64,000 bases of DNA from NCBI GenBank assembly GCA_022457155.1, contig JAJGOT010000468.1:1-64000 (forward strand), written 5' to 3'. The notes below the pieces were generated by a model. It did not search any database. It was not told where the DNA came from and saw only the letters and a program-made list of their open reading frames with translations. Source of the DNA: Cladopsammia gracilis. Lineage: Eukaryota; Cnidaria; Anthozoa; Scleractinia; Dendrophylliidae. This document shows, piece after piece, positions 1-10,257 of the stretch (its first letter is position 1; every line of letters begins with the position of its first letter). The position numbers and the translations under genes are program-made.

Positions 1-1082
1 TTAAACAGTAAATGAAAGTGACACAAATTCATTTCCCTTTTGGGGAATTAAGAAAACTTTCTTCTTAGAAAATGTTCATACTGAAGTAAAAGTAAACGCT
101 TTTCTAGTTATATTCCAATAAAAAGTGCATACAATTTTAGGGTAACCGATAAACAAAGTTACCACTTTGATTGAGTAGTTTTAAAACAAAGATTAATTTG
201 TCCTTACCATTCTGTTAAGGAGGTAAAGACATGTCAACAATTTTTGTCTGCTTTGAAGAGTTGCGGCTACAACATGATGATATTTTTCTCTTTTGTCATT
301 GAACAAGTAAACTCCAAAAATCTAACTAAACGCACTTGCATACAAACCTGGAACTCCAAGAAAGAAGCATATGATACACACATTTTTCGTTTGGAATTCC
401 TTTTTGGGATATCTTTTAATATAAATAATTTTATCTTGGAAATGTGCCGTCCGGGTGAACAAAACTTGAGGAATTTGGATGATGAGTGGGGTCGGGAGGG
501 GGGGGGGAGGGGGGGGGGGAGAGGCTGGTTTAATAAAGTGCAGAGGGGGACAAAGCTGTGAGGAGATTTCAAGACAAACATTGATTCCTAACGTTACATC
601 GGCATCATGGCAACAACACAGCAAACGGCAACTCTTTAACTCACCTTATAGGCTGAAATCATATAACATATTCCACCGAAAAGAAGATAAAAAAACAGGA
701 CGTTACTCAGAGGAGAGGGAAGTGTGTTGCCTTTGTCGATCCATTCCAACCACATCTGAGTTCTTGAAAATTTCCACTCTGAGTCAGCATTTTCCTAGAG
801 AAAGTTTTAAAATTATTAAACAAGGACTTCACGTAGGACGACCGAAAGTCTTATTTTGACTTAATGGGCGTTGTTGCTCCTCATCTTGAAAATCTAATAG
901 TTTTGTTTGATATCTGTTGTTTGATTTCTTGAGGTCAAAACACGCCAGAAATAAGAAAAAAGACACCCAGTTGGCAGGTCTGGAACGTGAACTGTCAGAT
1001 CACTCTTCCCGCAGCTCAGATAGATGTTTTACTTTACGTTTGAATCATGGAAAAACTACCATGCATGCGCTATTGAAGATAA
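1..1082. other. Non-coding DNA, left edge
   Basis: No credible coding exon is seen on either strand. The open frames here are low-complexity readings of a G-rich tract at about 488-523. The stretch should lie in a downstream intron, or beyond the end, of the minus-strand TRPC-like gene whose last visible exon ends at 1933. The C-terminal TRPC exon was looked for on the minus strand and not found. Confidence 0.5.
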
Positions 1083-1720
1083 CCCTCGGACGTACATGCA
1101 AACTTATACCCCCACCGTGGCACAAGGAGGAGGGGAGGGGGGGGGGGGGGTGGAGGGGTGTTGCAACCCTTAACTTAGTTTTTTGCGGTGTTACCCCCCC
1201 CCCCTCCTGGGGTTTTGCGATGTTGCAATTTGACGTCTAAAGATAGCTTGTGATGTGCTCTACAAGATAAGATAAATATTATGGGTTGCATCGCTGCTGG
1301 GGGTCCGTGACGTCATGACTGCCAAGATGGCCGCCATCATGGATTTTTGGATTTTGCTAAAAATTCAAATTTGTCGGAAAAATGCGGAAATTACTAATAT
1401 TTTTTGCTGGAGTTGCAAAGTAACATACAGTTAAACATTTTGATGCTTCTAGTAGCATTTTATATGTTTTTTCACCGAAAAAAGGTGAAAAACACGCATT
1501 TTTATTAAAAAAAATGGCTTGACCTCATCCTACTTATGACATTATATCTCGTTACCATAGCAACCAGTTGTCGCTAAACTTTACCAAAATGTGTCTTAAG
1601 GATAAACTAACAGCTACTGAAGACGGCATGTGCTAATTTTAAACGGTCTTGAAAAAATCGGAGAAAAACCTTAAGGGGGGGGGGGGGGGGGTGGGGTGTT
1701 ACCCCTTGTACGTCCGAGGG
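1083..1720 (+). mobile_element. MITE family A, full-length copy 1 (piggyBac-like ends)
   Basis: The element is bounded by perfect 13-bp terminal inverted repeats, CCCTCGGACGTAC at 1083-1095 and its complement at 1708-1720. It is followed by TTAA on the right and preceded by ATAA on the left, which suggests a decayed TTAA target duplication as made by piggyBac elements. No transposase is encoded. The interior holds a CCAAGATGGCCGCC-like segment, a TTACCATAGCAACC segment, and G/C homopolymer runs just inside both ends. Related copies lie at 36961, 37904, 45971, 47782 and 54987. The superfamily assignment is inference from the TTAA/CCC boundary only. Confidence 0.75.
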
Positions 1721-1932
1721 TTAAACGTCCACTTTTTTCTGCGGTTGCGGTCATGGAGCCGGGAGGAACAACTTTGAGTGAATTTTATCCTCTCATGTTA
1801 ACCTATCCACCGCTAGTGTTGCAGGCAACCAGACCTGAGACGTGAGGAAATTTAGTTTAGTCTATCATTATGCAAATTTATTGGAAGAAAGGTGCAATTT
1901 CCAATAAAGCCATGGCAATAGTGAAAACATAC

Positions 1933-2131
1933 CATGATTCTGTTAAAGGAGTTGTTCATCATTGCGACAAGCATGCTTAAAGCCACCATCACCATAACAA
2001 TAATGTAGAATGTAACAAATATTCTACCAAATTCTTGTGTAGCTTTAAAAGCAGGGTCTTGAACTTCTGTATCTTTTACATTCAGTATTCCAATCAACAA
2101 CCAGAACATAGAAAGGAAAGTATTTACATGC
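1933..2131 (-). CDS. TRPC-like channel, pore/S6 exon (partial gene)
   Basis: This minus-strand exon encodes about 66 residues covering the end of the pore loop and transmembrane segment S6 of a TRPC-type cation channel. The block ending in LVAMMNNSF matches the conserved S6 end of TRPC proteins. The acceptor is CATTTTAG before G at 2131 and the donor GTATGT begins at 1932. The exon starts with the last base of a codon whose first two bases end the upstream exon at 4777, so phases agree. The reading frame runs on only 12 codons into the intron. The TRP box should be in the next exon, outside the window. TRPC channels are plasma-membrane cation channels gated downstream of phospholipase C; that is family knowledge. 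Confidence 0.85.
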
Positions 2132-2649
2132 CTAAAATGTAACAAACAATATATGATTATGATACGCCATCTTGGATTCCTCCCAAACCTCTGAAAACCG
2201 TGAGCACTTTGTCCCCCCTTTCTACGCCCCCCCCCCCCCCCCCCAGCTAAATAAAGGTACAGCCAACACCCGCATAAACGAAACAGCGGATTAAGAACCT
2301 CCAGGCTGAATTATGTCTAATAAAACACCTAATGTATAAGAGGCAGCCTGAAAAATGAAGCAGGTTCTTATACGAAAAATTACTAAAGATTAGATAATAC
2401 TGGGACAGATCCAAGCATGTGCGCTAGACCATTGCAAACACAAATATGTAGTTTCAAAACATATCCATACCTTCCTCGCACAAGGGATTGGATTTTCCAG
2501 AGTGAATTTTCCTAATTTTTCCGGGGGATAATTTGCCTATTGCCTTCACTACTTAAAGCAAATATGTTTAGTAGATACTGTACAACATTTCCAGAAACAA
2601 TTTTAAGAACCTCTTACGAACCTCTCCAGGCTGATTTCTCACTAAGCAT

Positions 2650-2651
<2 letters not shown>

Positions 2652-2715
<64 letters not shown>
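2652..2715. repeat. (TA)n microsatellite
   Basis: Pure TA dinucleotide run of about 64 bp in the intron between the two 3'-most visible TRPC exons. It abuts the fold-back SINE-like block to its right. Confidence 0.95.
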
Positions 2716-2717
<2 letters not shown>

Positions 2718-2883
2718 CAAATTAGTGTGGGAAGGGAGATATGGACAACTAATTGCCTCATAATCTTTGGATCACCAACCTATTCTCGTAAGGAAGGCGA
2801 TTCACAGCGATTTCTGAAATAAATACATAGACAGTTAAAGTGAGAACAGAAATTTTTTACAACAAAGATTATGAGTGAAAAAG

Positions 2884-2955
2884 TGCCTCAGCCGGGAGTT
2901 GAACCCGGATCTCCTGATGACCGGACAGATGCCTTACCACTAGGCCACTGAGACA
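2884..2955 (-). repeat. tRNA-like unit of SINE (left arm)
   Basis: The minus strand reads TGTCTCAG ... CTGAGGCA as an 8-bp acceptor-like stem. It has a GGCCTAGTGGTAAGGC D-arm/A-box region and a CCGGGTTCAACTCCCGG T-arm/B box. The anticodon arm has a mismatch and no T at loop position 33, so a functional tRNA is unlikely. It is best read as the head of a tRNA-derived SINE. Confidence 0.6.
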
Positions 2956-3413
2956 ACCACACTTACACAAACACAAACAACACATTTGTGGCTTCATAGT
3001 GGAAAGCTCTTGGGAGACATTTCTACACAAATTCTGCAATTAGGATCGCGTCACTTTACCCAGTCGTTCAGCGATTCACAGTCCACTCCCCTTGGAAATT
3101 AATTTACAAATTAGTGTGGGAAGGGAATTTCTGTTCTCACTTTAACTGTCTATGTATTTATTTCAGAAATCGCTGTGAATCGCCTTCCTTACGAGAATAG
3201 GTTGGTGATCCAAAGATTATGAGGCAATTAGTTGTCCATATCTCCCTTCCCACACTAATTTGTAAATTAATTTCCAAGGGGAGTGGACTGTGAATCGCTG
3301 AACGACTGGGTAAAGTGGCGCGATCCTAATTGCAGAATTTGTGTAGAAACGTCTCCCAAGAGCTTTCCACTATGAAGCCACAAATGTGTTGTTTGTGTTT
3401 GTGTAAGTGTGGT

Positions 3414-3485
3414 TGTCTCAGTGGCCTAGTGGTAAAGCATCTGTCCGGTCAGCAGGAGACCCGGGTTCAACTTCCGGCTGAGGCA
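3414..3485 (+). repeat. tRNA-like unit of SINE (right arm)
   Basis: Inverted partner of the 2884-2955 unit with the same acceptor-like stem and D and T arms. One change (CTTCCGG for CTCCCGG) breaks a T-stem pair, so this copy is more decayed. Confidence 0.6.
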
Positions 3486-3584
3486 CTTTTTCACTCATAA
3501 TCTTTGTTGTGAAAATTTCTGTTCTCACTTTAACTGTCTATATATATAACTGTCTATATATATATATATAACTAGTAGAGGAAA

Positions 3585-3745
3585 AATTGAACTCTTCATC
3601 TGCTATAAAAGTGCTCAATGGATATAAACCAGAGCTTTGTATAGAAATAAAGAATATGGACTAGTTCAAACACATATATTTGCAACTCCGAGTTTCATGT
3701 TTCTCTCGAAGCAATCATCAGGCAACTGCCCAAAAATAACGGATA
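3585..3745 (-). mobile_element. Possible Penelope-like 3'-end fragment
   Basis: The minus strand contains CCTGATGA ... GAGAGAAACATG followed by AAACTCGGAGTTGC. This is laid out like the PLE 3' ends elsewhere in the window, but no proper stem II can be drawn. No protein remnant is attached. The call rests on this one motif and the flanking TA tract. Confidence 0.3.
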
Positions 3746-3955
3746 CATTCAAGATATACAAATTTGAAAATTAGGAACAATACTTTCTAGCGGGACGTGT
3801 CAAGATACAATTGGTGATCAGCTTAAACAAATATGGCGTTCAATAGAAATTTTTTAGAATGTCTACAGGACGATGTCAGTTCATTTCTATTGTTGAGAGT
3901 TGACATTTCCGGTTTACAAATTATAAAGTACTTCTCCCGGGATAAACTACGGCTC

Positions 3956-4015
3956 GAGTTAGGATCCGAGTTAGGATCCGAGTTAGGATTCGAGTTAGGA
4001 TCCGAGTTAGGATCA
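3956..4015 (+). repeat. 12-bp tandem repeat, about 5 units
   Basis: GAGTTAGGATCC-type units repeat about five times with one C-to-T variant. A short inverted echo (GGATCCTAACTCGAG) occurs at about 4047-4061, so the stretch can form a small stem. No gene is visible nearby. Confidence 0.85.
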
Positions 4016-4260
4016 CTCAAAAAAAAACTCAAAAAAGAAAGAACTCGGATCCTAACTCGAGAAATAGCTAACCTCTAATTTAATCTGTAAAATTATTCAA
4101 TAATGTTTTCCGTGAACAATGGTGCTGATTAACAGACGCCCGCTATAATGAACACTTCGCAAAGGGTATTGTAGTTACTGTGAAAAGGTATCTACCGCCT
4201 GTCACCACAGCTATATATATATTTCTATTTTTTAAAAATGTCATTTTTTTTTGCAAACGG

Positions 4261-4436
<176 letters not shown>

Positions 4437-4776
4437 GGAAAGGAATGCATCAGGCGCCTGAAACAAAAAAATCACAGGTTCTTTTATGCGGGTGCTTACT
4501 GTTACTACAGTGATACAATTCACTGACCCAATTCTACTGTCATGCAAGTCAGCAGTAAAACGTAATCAAGTTGCAGCCAGTACTGCTTCCTTCCCACCCT
4601 CTCCCCCACCCTCACCTTACCCCTTCCCCTTCCCCTATCGCTAGTTATAGTTCACCTGTTCACTGCAATATTACTCGGGCTCAACATTTTATTTGGCACA
4701 TGCAAGATGCGGATTGTTATTATAGCGCGCACTTTTGGACGCCCAGGCCTTGAATAGTGCATTTTATTTAACTTAC

Positions 4777-5245
4777 TCTTTGTACGGATGTGAGCTCTCA
4801 TAGTGACTATCACTCTCGTTTCGTAGCTTGTTTTGCGATGCAACATAGTACGTGTATATCTTGACCAGGCCTGTGGAAAACGCGACGTAGATCAGGACAA
4901 AGATGAAAAAAAACTTGAGCACATCCTTTAGCATTCTGTAAAGGGACAACTGCAGAGGCCCAAGAGTTGAGTTGATCTGAAATACGTGAAGCAAGTGGAA
5001 ATAGGCCATCACGGATGCGCAGGCGTATAAAATATCTGCTCCTGTAAACCATCCACTTCTTGGTTTCCATTCTCCGTTTAATCCCCACCCGATAAACCAC
5101 GTGGCATAAGAAAATATGAACGTTAGCAGGATAAGGGTATCGACGACGTTCCACCATTTTGAAAAGTATATACCACATCCTTGACTTAGCCACTCCACGA
5201 CTTCCACGACTATGAATCCGACTATAAAAGACAATATCGCCCAGT
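4777..5245 (-). CDS. TRPC-like channel, S3-S5 exon (partial gene)
   Basis: This exon encodes about 156 residues with several membrane segments. It includes the TRPC signature region GPLQLSLYRMLKDVLKF, which lies between S4 and S5 in the family, followed by the FFFIFVLIYVAFSTGL S5 helix. An upstream WILSF-like segment leads into S3. The acceptor CTTGTCAG precedes 5245 and the donor GTAAGT starts at 4776. The exon begins with two bases of a codon completed by the last G of the 6285-6696 exon, and ends with two bases completed by the first G of the 1933-2131 exon. Three consecutive exons therefore join in frame. No stop or frameshift is present. Confidence 0.9.
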
Positions 5246-5639
5246 CTGACAAGAAAAGAGAAAAGGTCTAAAAATTATATACAGTCTGATACGTATAATT
5301 GTATTTTATAACAAATGATTATTTAGGTTACATGCTGATTGCTGACTGCTGTTTCCGCTGGATGGCATGACGCTTCTAATCATAAGAAAAAGTGCTAGTA
5401 CGTATTTTTGTAAGTAATGTTAAACTTACCATTTGCAAAAATTGAATTAAGCAAAAGAGTTGAGCATTTACTGTATACAGGGAAACACAAATAAATCTTA
5501 TGAGCCATCTTAGTTTTGATTGCTGACAATATAATTAATTAGTAGTTAGTTAGTTAGTACTCAATGGCAATAATAGAATAAAATAGGATGCAGGCAGAAA
5601 TGAAAAGTAACAATTAAATGAAAACGTTTTGACACACCG
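5246..5639. other. TRPC intron, no feature seen
   Basis: AT-rich intronic sequence between the S3-S5 exon and a MITE. A short TAGTTAGTTAGTTAG run is the only local structure. Confidence 0.6.
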
Positions 5640-6261
5640 TGACTATTCGATTTAGCGCCCTTCTTCCAATAATCGCTCCCTTTGCAATAAGCGCTCTCCA
5701 TCCTTGAGTGCTGTTTTAAGTGCCCCTTATTCCAATACAATGTGCTCCATTCAGTATGGCATCACAAGATCAACTGCTGTTATTTAGTTTCCTTTAATTC
5801 GGTGGCCGTATTACTGAATTACAAAAAGAAACGGTCCTCTCTAAGTGTAACGGAAGTTATTTCCATGCATGCGAGAGCATAACTCCTTGAAACCGGCAAG
5901 ATCCCTTCTTCAATATTATTTTGCCAATTGCAAGGCTGGTAGTTTTAGTTGAAGTGATCCCGGTACAACAAGCCCGTTTTCCAGCCTCCTGTCTCCCGTC
6001 ACTATGACTTTCACGTTATTCTGAATATGTAAACCATTATTACCGTTGCTCTGAATATGCGGAACCTTTTTTCCTTTCTTTTGACTATGAAAATTGAACA
6101 TTTTATGTTATTTTTCATAAAAATGTTGCTTTTTACGCTGGCACGTTTGTGTCAAAAATAAATAAGCGTCCCCACCCTAACACGTGCCCATCACCAATAA
6201 GCGCCCACCCTTGAGCAAACAAAAGTTAACAAGCGCCCGCGGGCACTAAATCGAATCATTA
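5640..6261. mobile_element. MITE-like element with ATTCGATTTAGCGCCC ends
   Basis: TGACTATTCGATTTAGCGCCC at the left and GGGCACTAAATCGAATCATTA at the right form imperfect inverted ends of about 21 bp. Subterminal copies of an AATAAGCGCCC-like motif occur near both ends. No transposase is seen; the 61-codon minus-strand frame inside is not recognisable. The element ends only 23 bp before the next TRPC splice donor. Confidence 0.6.
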
Positions 6262-6284
6262 CCCGGTAATTGTTATACGCTTAC

Positions 6285-6696
6285 CAAGTATGGATAATCC
6301 TGTCGAAGTTGTTCCAAAGTTGCGTTGGAAGGTGCTGACAATCACAAGGATCAGAAATATCAGGTAGCAGGCGGTGTGGTTGAAGAGCTTAGAATAAGGA
6401 TGCTCGAAAGTGTCCCTAAAAAAGCCGTAAAACTCGCTGCAACGACTGTTCTCGGAATTTTGTTGAACACCGCGACGGCGACCAGAAATTTTTTTCATCA
6501 AGAACTTGCCCCAACAGGTCTTTTTTAAGAAGAGTCGCCCGAGCTTATCAAAGACGTAAAAACCGCTTAGAAGACACAGGAGAAACAACTGTGCAAAAGC
6601 CCAAAGCATCTTCACAAATATGTTCCTGTCTTGCCAGGAAGGGTCTTTGTAGACAATCTCGTTAAGAATATCTTGGCATCTGGGGCTCGATATAAA
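6285..6696 (-). CDS. TRPC-like channel, pre-S1 to S2 exon (partial gene)
   Basis: The exon encodes about 137 residues. It starts at FISSPRCQDILNE, the conserved cysteine-containing segment that follows the TRP_2 region in TRPC proteins. It continues through a hydrophobic segment (FAQLFLLCLLSGFYVF) and a second one near the end (CYLIFLILVIVSTF). The acceptor is TTTTTCAG before 6696 and the donor GTAAGC starts at 6284. Entry is at phase 0, matching exon 1 (donor at 28908), and exit at phase 1, matching the exon at 5245. The frame is open throughout. Upstream of this exon lies a 22-kb intron filled with mobile DNA. Confidence 0.88.
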
Positions 6697-6727
6697 CTGA
6701 AAAAGAAAAAAACACTTTTAACACTTT

Positions 6728-8120
6728 CCTTCTTTAAAGTGCCTATCACCCCAAGAAAGTTATTTTCAGTATCAACACTATGTACATTGAATAGTTCAAT
6801 GGTAAAATATTTCTTGTTTTGAACGTCGCGCTAGTGAGTTGTAGCGATTTAAATTTATAAAATGCTAATTAGATGACGTCAACCCGGGAATCGTTTATTA
6901 TACACTAGGCTTAACTAATCAATGACATCAATGACCTCAATGTAATCAATGAGTAATCAATGGGTAATCAATGAGTAATCAATTGATTACTCATTGAGTA
7001 TTGCCAATACTCAATGAGTACTCAATGACTAATCAATGACCCACAAAATTTTTGGTCATTGATTAGTCATTGATGTCATTGATTAGTCATTGATGTCTTT
7101 GATTAGTCATTAATTTGCATGAAAAGAGGCGTTGACAGGCCAGACACGACTCGTAAGCTCGTGATAACGAGGAATGTGACCTTTAGAGTTTTGCATGCTG
7201 TAAGAAGTATATCCCCCAAGGATTTTCCTTTTTTGTATGAGATAAGGGGAGGCTCTTTGTATATTTCTCTTAGCAATGGTTGGTTCTGAATTAAATGCCA
7301 TTTGTTCATTAAGATGCATGTTTTTAAGATTAGGCAACGCCAGGTGGTACGTTGTTACGAAAGGCAGTATTCTTTTTCGCACGTTTTTTTTTTTGCTGCA
7401 AAGATGACTTCCGTTCATTGAATTTTACCTCGGAAATTATTTTCTCAATGAGATTGTGAGTGTAGCCTCTAGCACGGAGGCGTGCTTTGAAGTTGTCGAT
7501 ATTATCACTGAATGATTTCGCTGAGGAATTTGTTCTTAAAAGTCTCAGGGCTCCACCTTTCCTGAGCCCTTTTCTGATCCCTGGTGGGTGACAGGAAGAG
7601 AAATGGGTGTACTGGAAGGTCTCTGTTGGTGTAAAATGAGTAATCAATGACATCAATGAGTAATCAATGACCCGACAAATTTTTTTGGGTTCGATTAATC
7701 ATTGATTACTCATTGAGTATTGGCAATACTCAATGATTAATCAACTGATTACCCATTGATTACCCATTGATTACTCATTGATGTCATTGATCATTGATTA
7801 GTTATGCCTGGTATACAACTACTTGTTTTCACCTCCAAGTAATATTTTTTACGAATCATTTGACTATCCACAGTTTGTTTTTAGTATTTATCAAATTGAT
7901 TATCCCCGAGCTGTAAACTGCGCATTGTAACTTGGTGTAGAAATAATGGCAAATTCCCGGGTTGACGTCATCTAATTAACATTTTGTAAATTCAAATCTC
8001 TGTTACTCACAAACGCGATGTTGAAAACAAGAAATATTCTACCATTCAACTATTCAATGTACATAGAGTTGATTCTGAAAATAACTTTCTAGGGATGATA
8101 GGCACTTTAATTTAAAGAAA
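6728..8120. mobile_element. Fold-back element enclosing a PLE fragment
   Basis: The outer arms 6728-6900 and about 7955-8120 are inverted copies of one another. Inside them lie inverted arrays of CAATGAGTAAT-type motifs at about 6917-7112 and 7637-7802. The centre is a Penelope-like coding remnant. The outer-arm sequence begins within about 30 bp of the TRPC acceptor at 6697, so part of the host intron edge seems to have been copied in inverse orientation at 8 kb. Confidence 0.75.
7103..7656 (-). pseudogene. Penelope-like element, RT C-terminal/linker remnant
   Basis: The minus strand encodes a block beginning near 7656 with THFSSCHPPGIRKG, then ALRLLRTNSS, and then a basic SEVKFNERKSSLQ stretch. 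It continues after frameshifts with ALPNLKN and PPLISYKKGKSLGD. This order is typical of the region between the reverse transcriptase and the GIY-YIG nuclease in Penelope-like elements. At least two frame changes (about 7330-7420 and 7310) break it. RT catalytic motifs and GIY-YIG are absent. It lies between the inverted arms of the fold-back element. Confidence 0.75.
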
Positions 8121-8396
8121 TAATAAACGAAAAATAGCACTGACTGGATAATAAGAAAGAAATTTGCTTCATGCATACATTTCTCAGTCACGATTCCTAT
8201 GACATGAAAGGAAAACGGACTGATTTTGAAGGAAAAAATAATGAAAATTAGAAAATATTAATTTGATGCAAACGTGCAAAAAATAGGATAGTAATTATAT
8301 GTTGTTTAAAATACTATTTACAAGGCTAAAAGAGTTAAAACAAAAAAACTGAACTGCTCACTGTGTGAGAAATAAAACGTTTGTGGTATATATATA

Positions 8397-8644
8397 TAGA
8401 TTTTTGAAAAGGGGGTCAACGAAAATTACAGCAATTTCACTACAAATAGCCCAAACAAGGGTTTTTACGACCCCAATCAGCCCGAAAATTACAAGTCTTT
8501 TCTTCTCTCGCCCGCGTAACCTTTCCCATCTTCCCTCTCTTCTCTGTGATTTTCGGGCTGATTGGGTTCATAAAAACCCTTTTTTGGGCTAGTTTTAGTG
8601 AAATTGCTGTAATTTTCGTTGACCACCTTTTCAAAAATTCAGCT
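8397..8644. mobile_element. Hairpin MITE with ~90-bp arms
   Basis: TTTTTGAAAAGGGGGTCAACG at the left and its near complement at about 8620-8640 bound arms of about 90 bp. The arms contain AGCAATTTCACT and AGCCCGAAAATTAC motifs, with a short pyrimidine-rich loop. One arm recurs at 11433, 12772 and, inverted, beside the PLE palindrome. TA tracts flank it. No ORF is supported. Confidence 0.7.
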
Positions 8645-8704
<60 letters not shown>

Positions 8705-8853
8705 CATATTGCTTCGCTCACTGCTTGCAGTTTGAGCACTTTCGTGACTCCACAATGCAATCCAACAATGTGTAACCGTACATCCTGTGCCCAAGTTCAG
8801 GAGTTGCCATAAAGCCATTATGGTAACAACCGGGAGGGCACATTGTATACATA

Positions 8854-8919
<66 letters not shown>
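8645..8919. repeat. Two (TA)n tracts flanking a short unique segment
   Basis: TA runs at about 8645-8702 and 8859-8919 enclose 156 bp with no recognisable feature. The second run abuts the left arm of the PLE palindrome. Confidence 0.9.
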
Positions 8920-8920
<1 letters not shown>

Positions 8921-8974
8921 CCGAAAATGTGAGGGTCAAGAGTCCAACTCCAATGTAGCTTTGCTGGTTTATTC

Positions 8975-9011
8975 GCTCGACGTTTCGACCATAACGGTCT
9001 TCATCAGGAGC
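8975..9011 (-). ncRNA. Hammerhead ribozyme motif, type I, left PLE arm
   Basis: On the minus strand, stem I strand GCTC is followed by CTGATGA, then stem II GACC/GGTC with a GTTAT loop. Then come GAAA, a minimal ACGT stem III ending in the GTC cleavage triplet, and the GAGC strand that closes stem I. All core nucleotides are present. Hammerheads of this minimal stem III type are known in Penelope-like elements and are thought to act as dimers. Activity here is inferred, not shown. Confidence 0.65.
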
Positions 9012-9142
9012 ATCTGAGGTATATACTAACTGTTACAACATTCGAAATTTAAAAAGCTTAACGGAAAGAACACACGTGACATGCTGACGTAATAATCAGA
9101 TATGGAGCTATAAAGCTAAAATAAACTAAGCAAAACAGTATA

Positions 9143-10040
9143 TCACGTGAATTTAACTAGGCTATTAATAGTAGGCTTGAATTTAGAAATCCAATAGCTT
9201 TCTCTTGCTCTTCTAATGTCTTGATTAGGATTTCTAACTTTTTCAATGACTGTTAATTTTAAATGTTTAACCCCACAGTTTTTGAAGTGTCTGACAGTGG
9301 GAATGTTCTTATGACCTGCGTTTATGTCGCTGCGGTGTTGGTTTGTACAGCGATGGACAGGGTTTTTTGTTTCCCCTATATACTGATCGTCGCATTTTGT
9401 GCATTGAATCAAGTATATAACGTTGCTAGTTTGACAGGTGGTGTGTTGCGTAAGAGTGAAGGTTTCTCCTGTAGTTGTGCTTTTAACTGTTTCTGTGAAT
9501 CAACCATATGTTTTGCAACATGCACATCTATTGTCTACTTTACAAGGCCAAAATCCTGGATTAGTATGTTCGGCGGATGTATGTTGCTTGTGTTTATGTG
9601 AGGAGTGTATCCTAAGGTTTCTGTTGGTTTGAAAGGAGCGGCCACATATTCTGCATGAGGTTTCTGATGTGTTTGGCGTGTCACTGCTAATGGCGGAGTG
9701 GCTTGTTTGTTCAGAAACACTAGGGTCGCATGGCGGTAATCTTTTGTTCGTTAGCATCTCTGACAGGTTTCTTCCTCTACGGTAAGCAACGAGGGGGCGG
9801 TCCTGAAAGATGATTTTGCATTTTGATGAGGTGTGTAGTATTTGCTGGTGTTGGTTGAGAATATTATGCAGGTTCGGCATTGCTGGATTGTAGGTTACTA
9901 TAAGGGGTACACGGTCAGTGACAGGATTCTGCTTGGTTCTGAGAGCCTCTTCTCTAGTTGTTCTTCTCGCTCTTATAATGCACTCCTTGATGAGTTTGTT
10001 TTTGTAACCTCGATCAAGAAGTACATTATGTAGTTCTCTA
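9143..10040 (-). pseudogene. Penelope-like C-terminal protein with GIY-YIG nuclease (left arm)
   Basis: The minus strand reads from a basic segment (RTTREEALRTKQN) through PLIVTYNPA, DRPLVAYRRGRNLSE and a Cys-rich block (CRICGRSF, HSSHKHK, CACCKTYG) to a TGA at 9500-9502. The frame then continues to a GIY-YIG-type domain with IYLIQCTKCDDQYIGET, the conserved Arg (VHRCTNQHRSD) and a Glu (RARESYWI), ending at 9143. GIY-YIG endonucleases nick target DNA for PLE retrotransposition. The RT domain is missing and the internal TGA makes this a non-autonomous relic. It differs from the right arm by only a few substitutions. Confidence 0.8.
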
Positions 10041-10257
10041 GCTCTCTTCTCAAAGAATTTGTTGTTAGAACATATGCGGCGTAGTCTCAGTGCCAGGCTG
10101 TAGGGGATAGACGTTTTAGTGTGACGTGGATGGCAACTGGTCCAGTTTAGATATTGATGAGTGTCAGTAGGCTTGGTGTATAGGTCAGTGCCGTTGTTGT
10201 TGTTGGCAAGATTAGCACTGACCTATACACCAAGCCTACTGACAGAGCTCGAGAGCT

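Larger units (their letters stand above)
2716..3536. repeat. Fold-back block carrying two inverted tRNA-derived SINE-like copies
   Basis: The segment 2830-3123 is repeated in inverse orientation at 3244-3536 with only scattered differences. The spacer 3124-3243 is itself the inverse of 2733-2855. The whole block could therefore fold into a long hairpin. Each arm holds a tRNA-like stretch and ends near a TA tract. It lies in a TRPC intron. It probably arose by inverted duplication of a tRNA-derived SINE; the direction of events is inference. Confidence 0.85.
8920..10194 (-). mobile_element. PLE palindrome, left arm
   Basis: From the TA tract inwards this arm is nearly identical, in inverse orientation, to 10215-11388. 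The central stem AGTAGGCTTGGTGTATAGG occurs at about 10169 and its complement just past a ~20-nt loop. The left arm has about 125 bp (10041-10167) that the right arm lacks. Coding runs outward on the minus strand, and the 3' end carries a hammerhead motif. Both arms lack the reverse transcriptase, so they are 5'-truncated Penelope-like copies joined head to head. Confidence 0.85.

Noticed and set aside
1..1932. C-terminal TRPC exon with the TRP box
   Set aside because: The minus strand was read in all frames here and no matching segment was found, so the exon is taken to lie outside the window.
2884..2955. Functional tRNA gene
   Set aside because: Acceptor, D and T arms are present, but the anticodon arm is mismatched and the conserved loop T is absent; the unit recurs inverted next door, as a SINE would.
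3585..3745. A fourth hammerhead ribozyme
   Set aside because: CTGATGA and GAAAC are present, but no paired stem II or proper cleavage triplet can be drawn.
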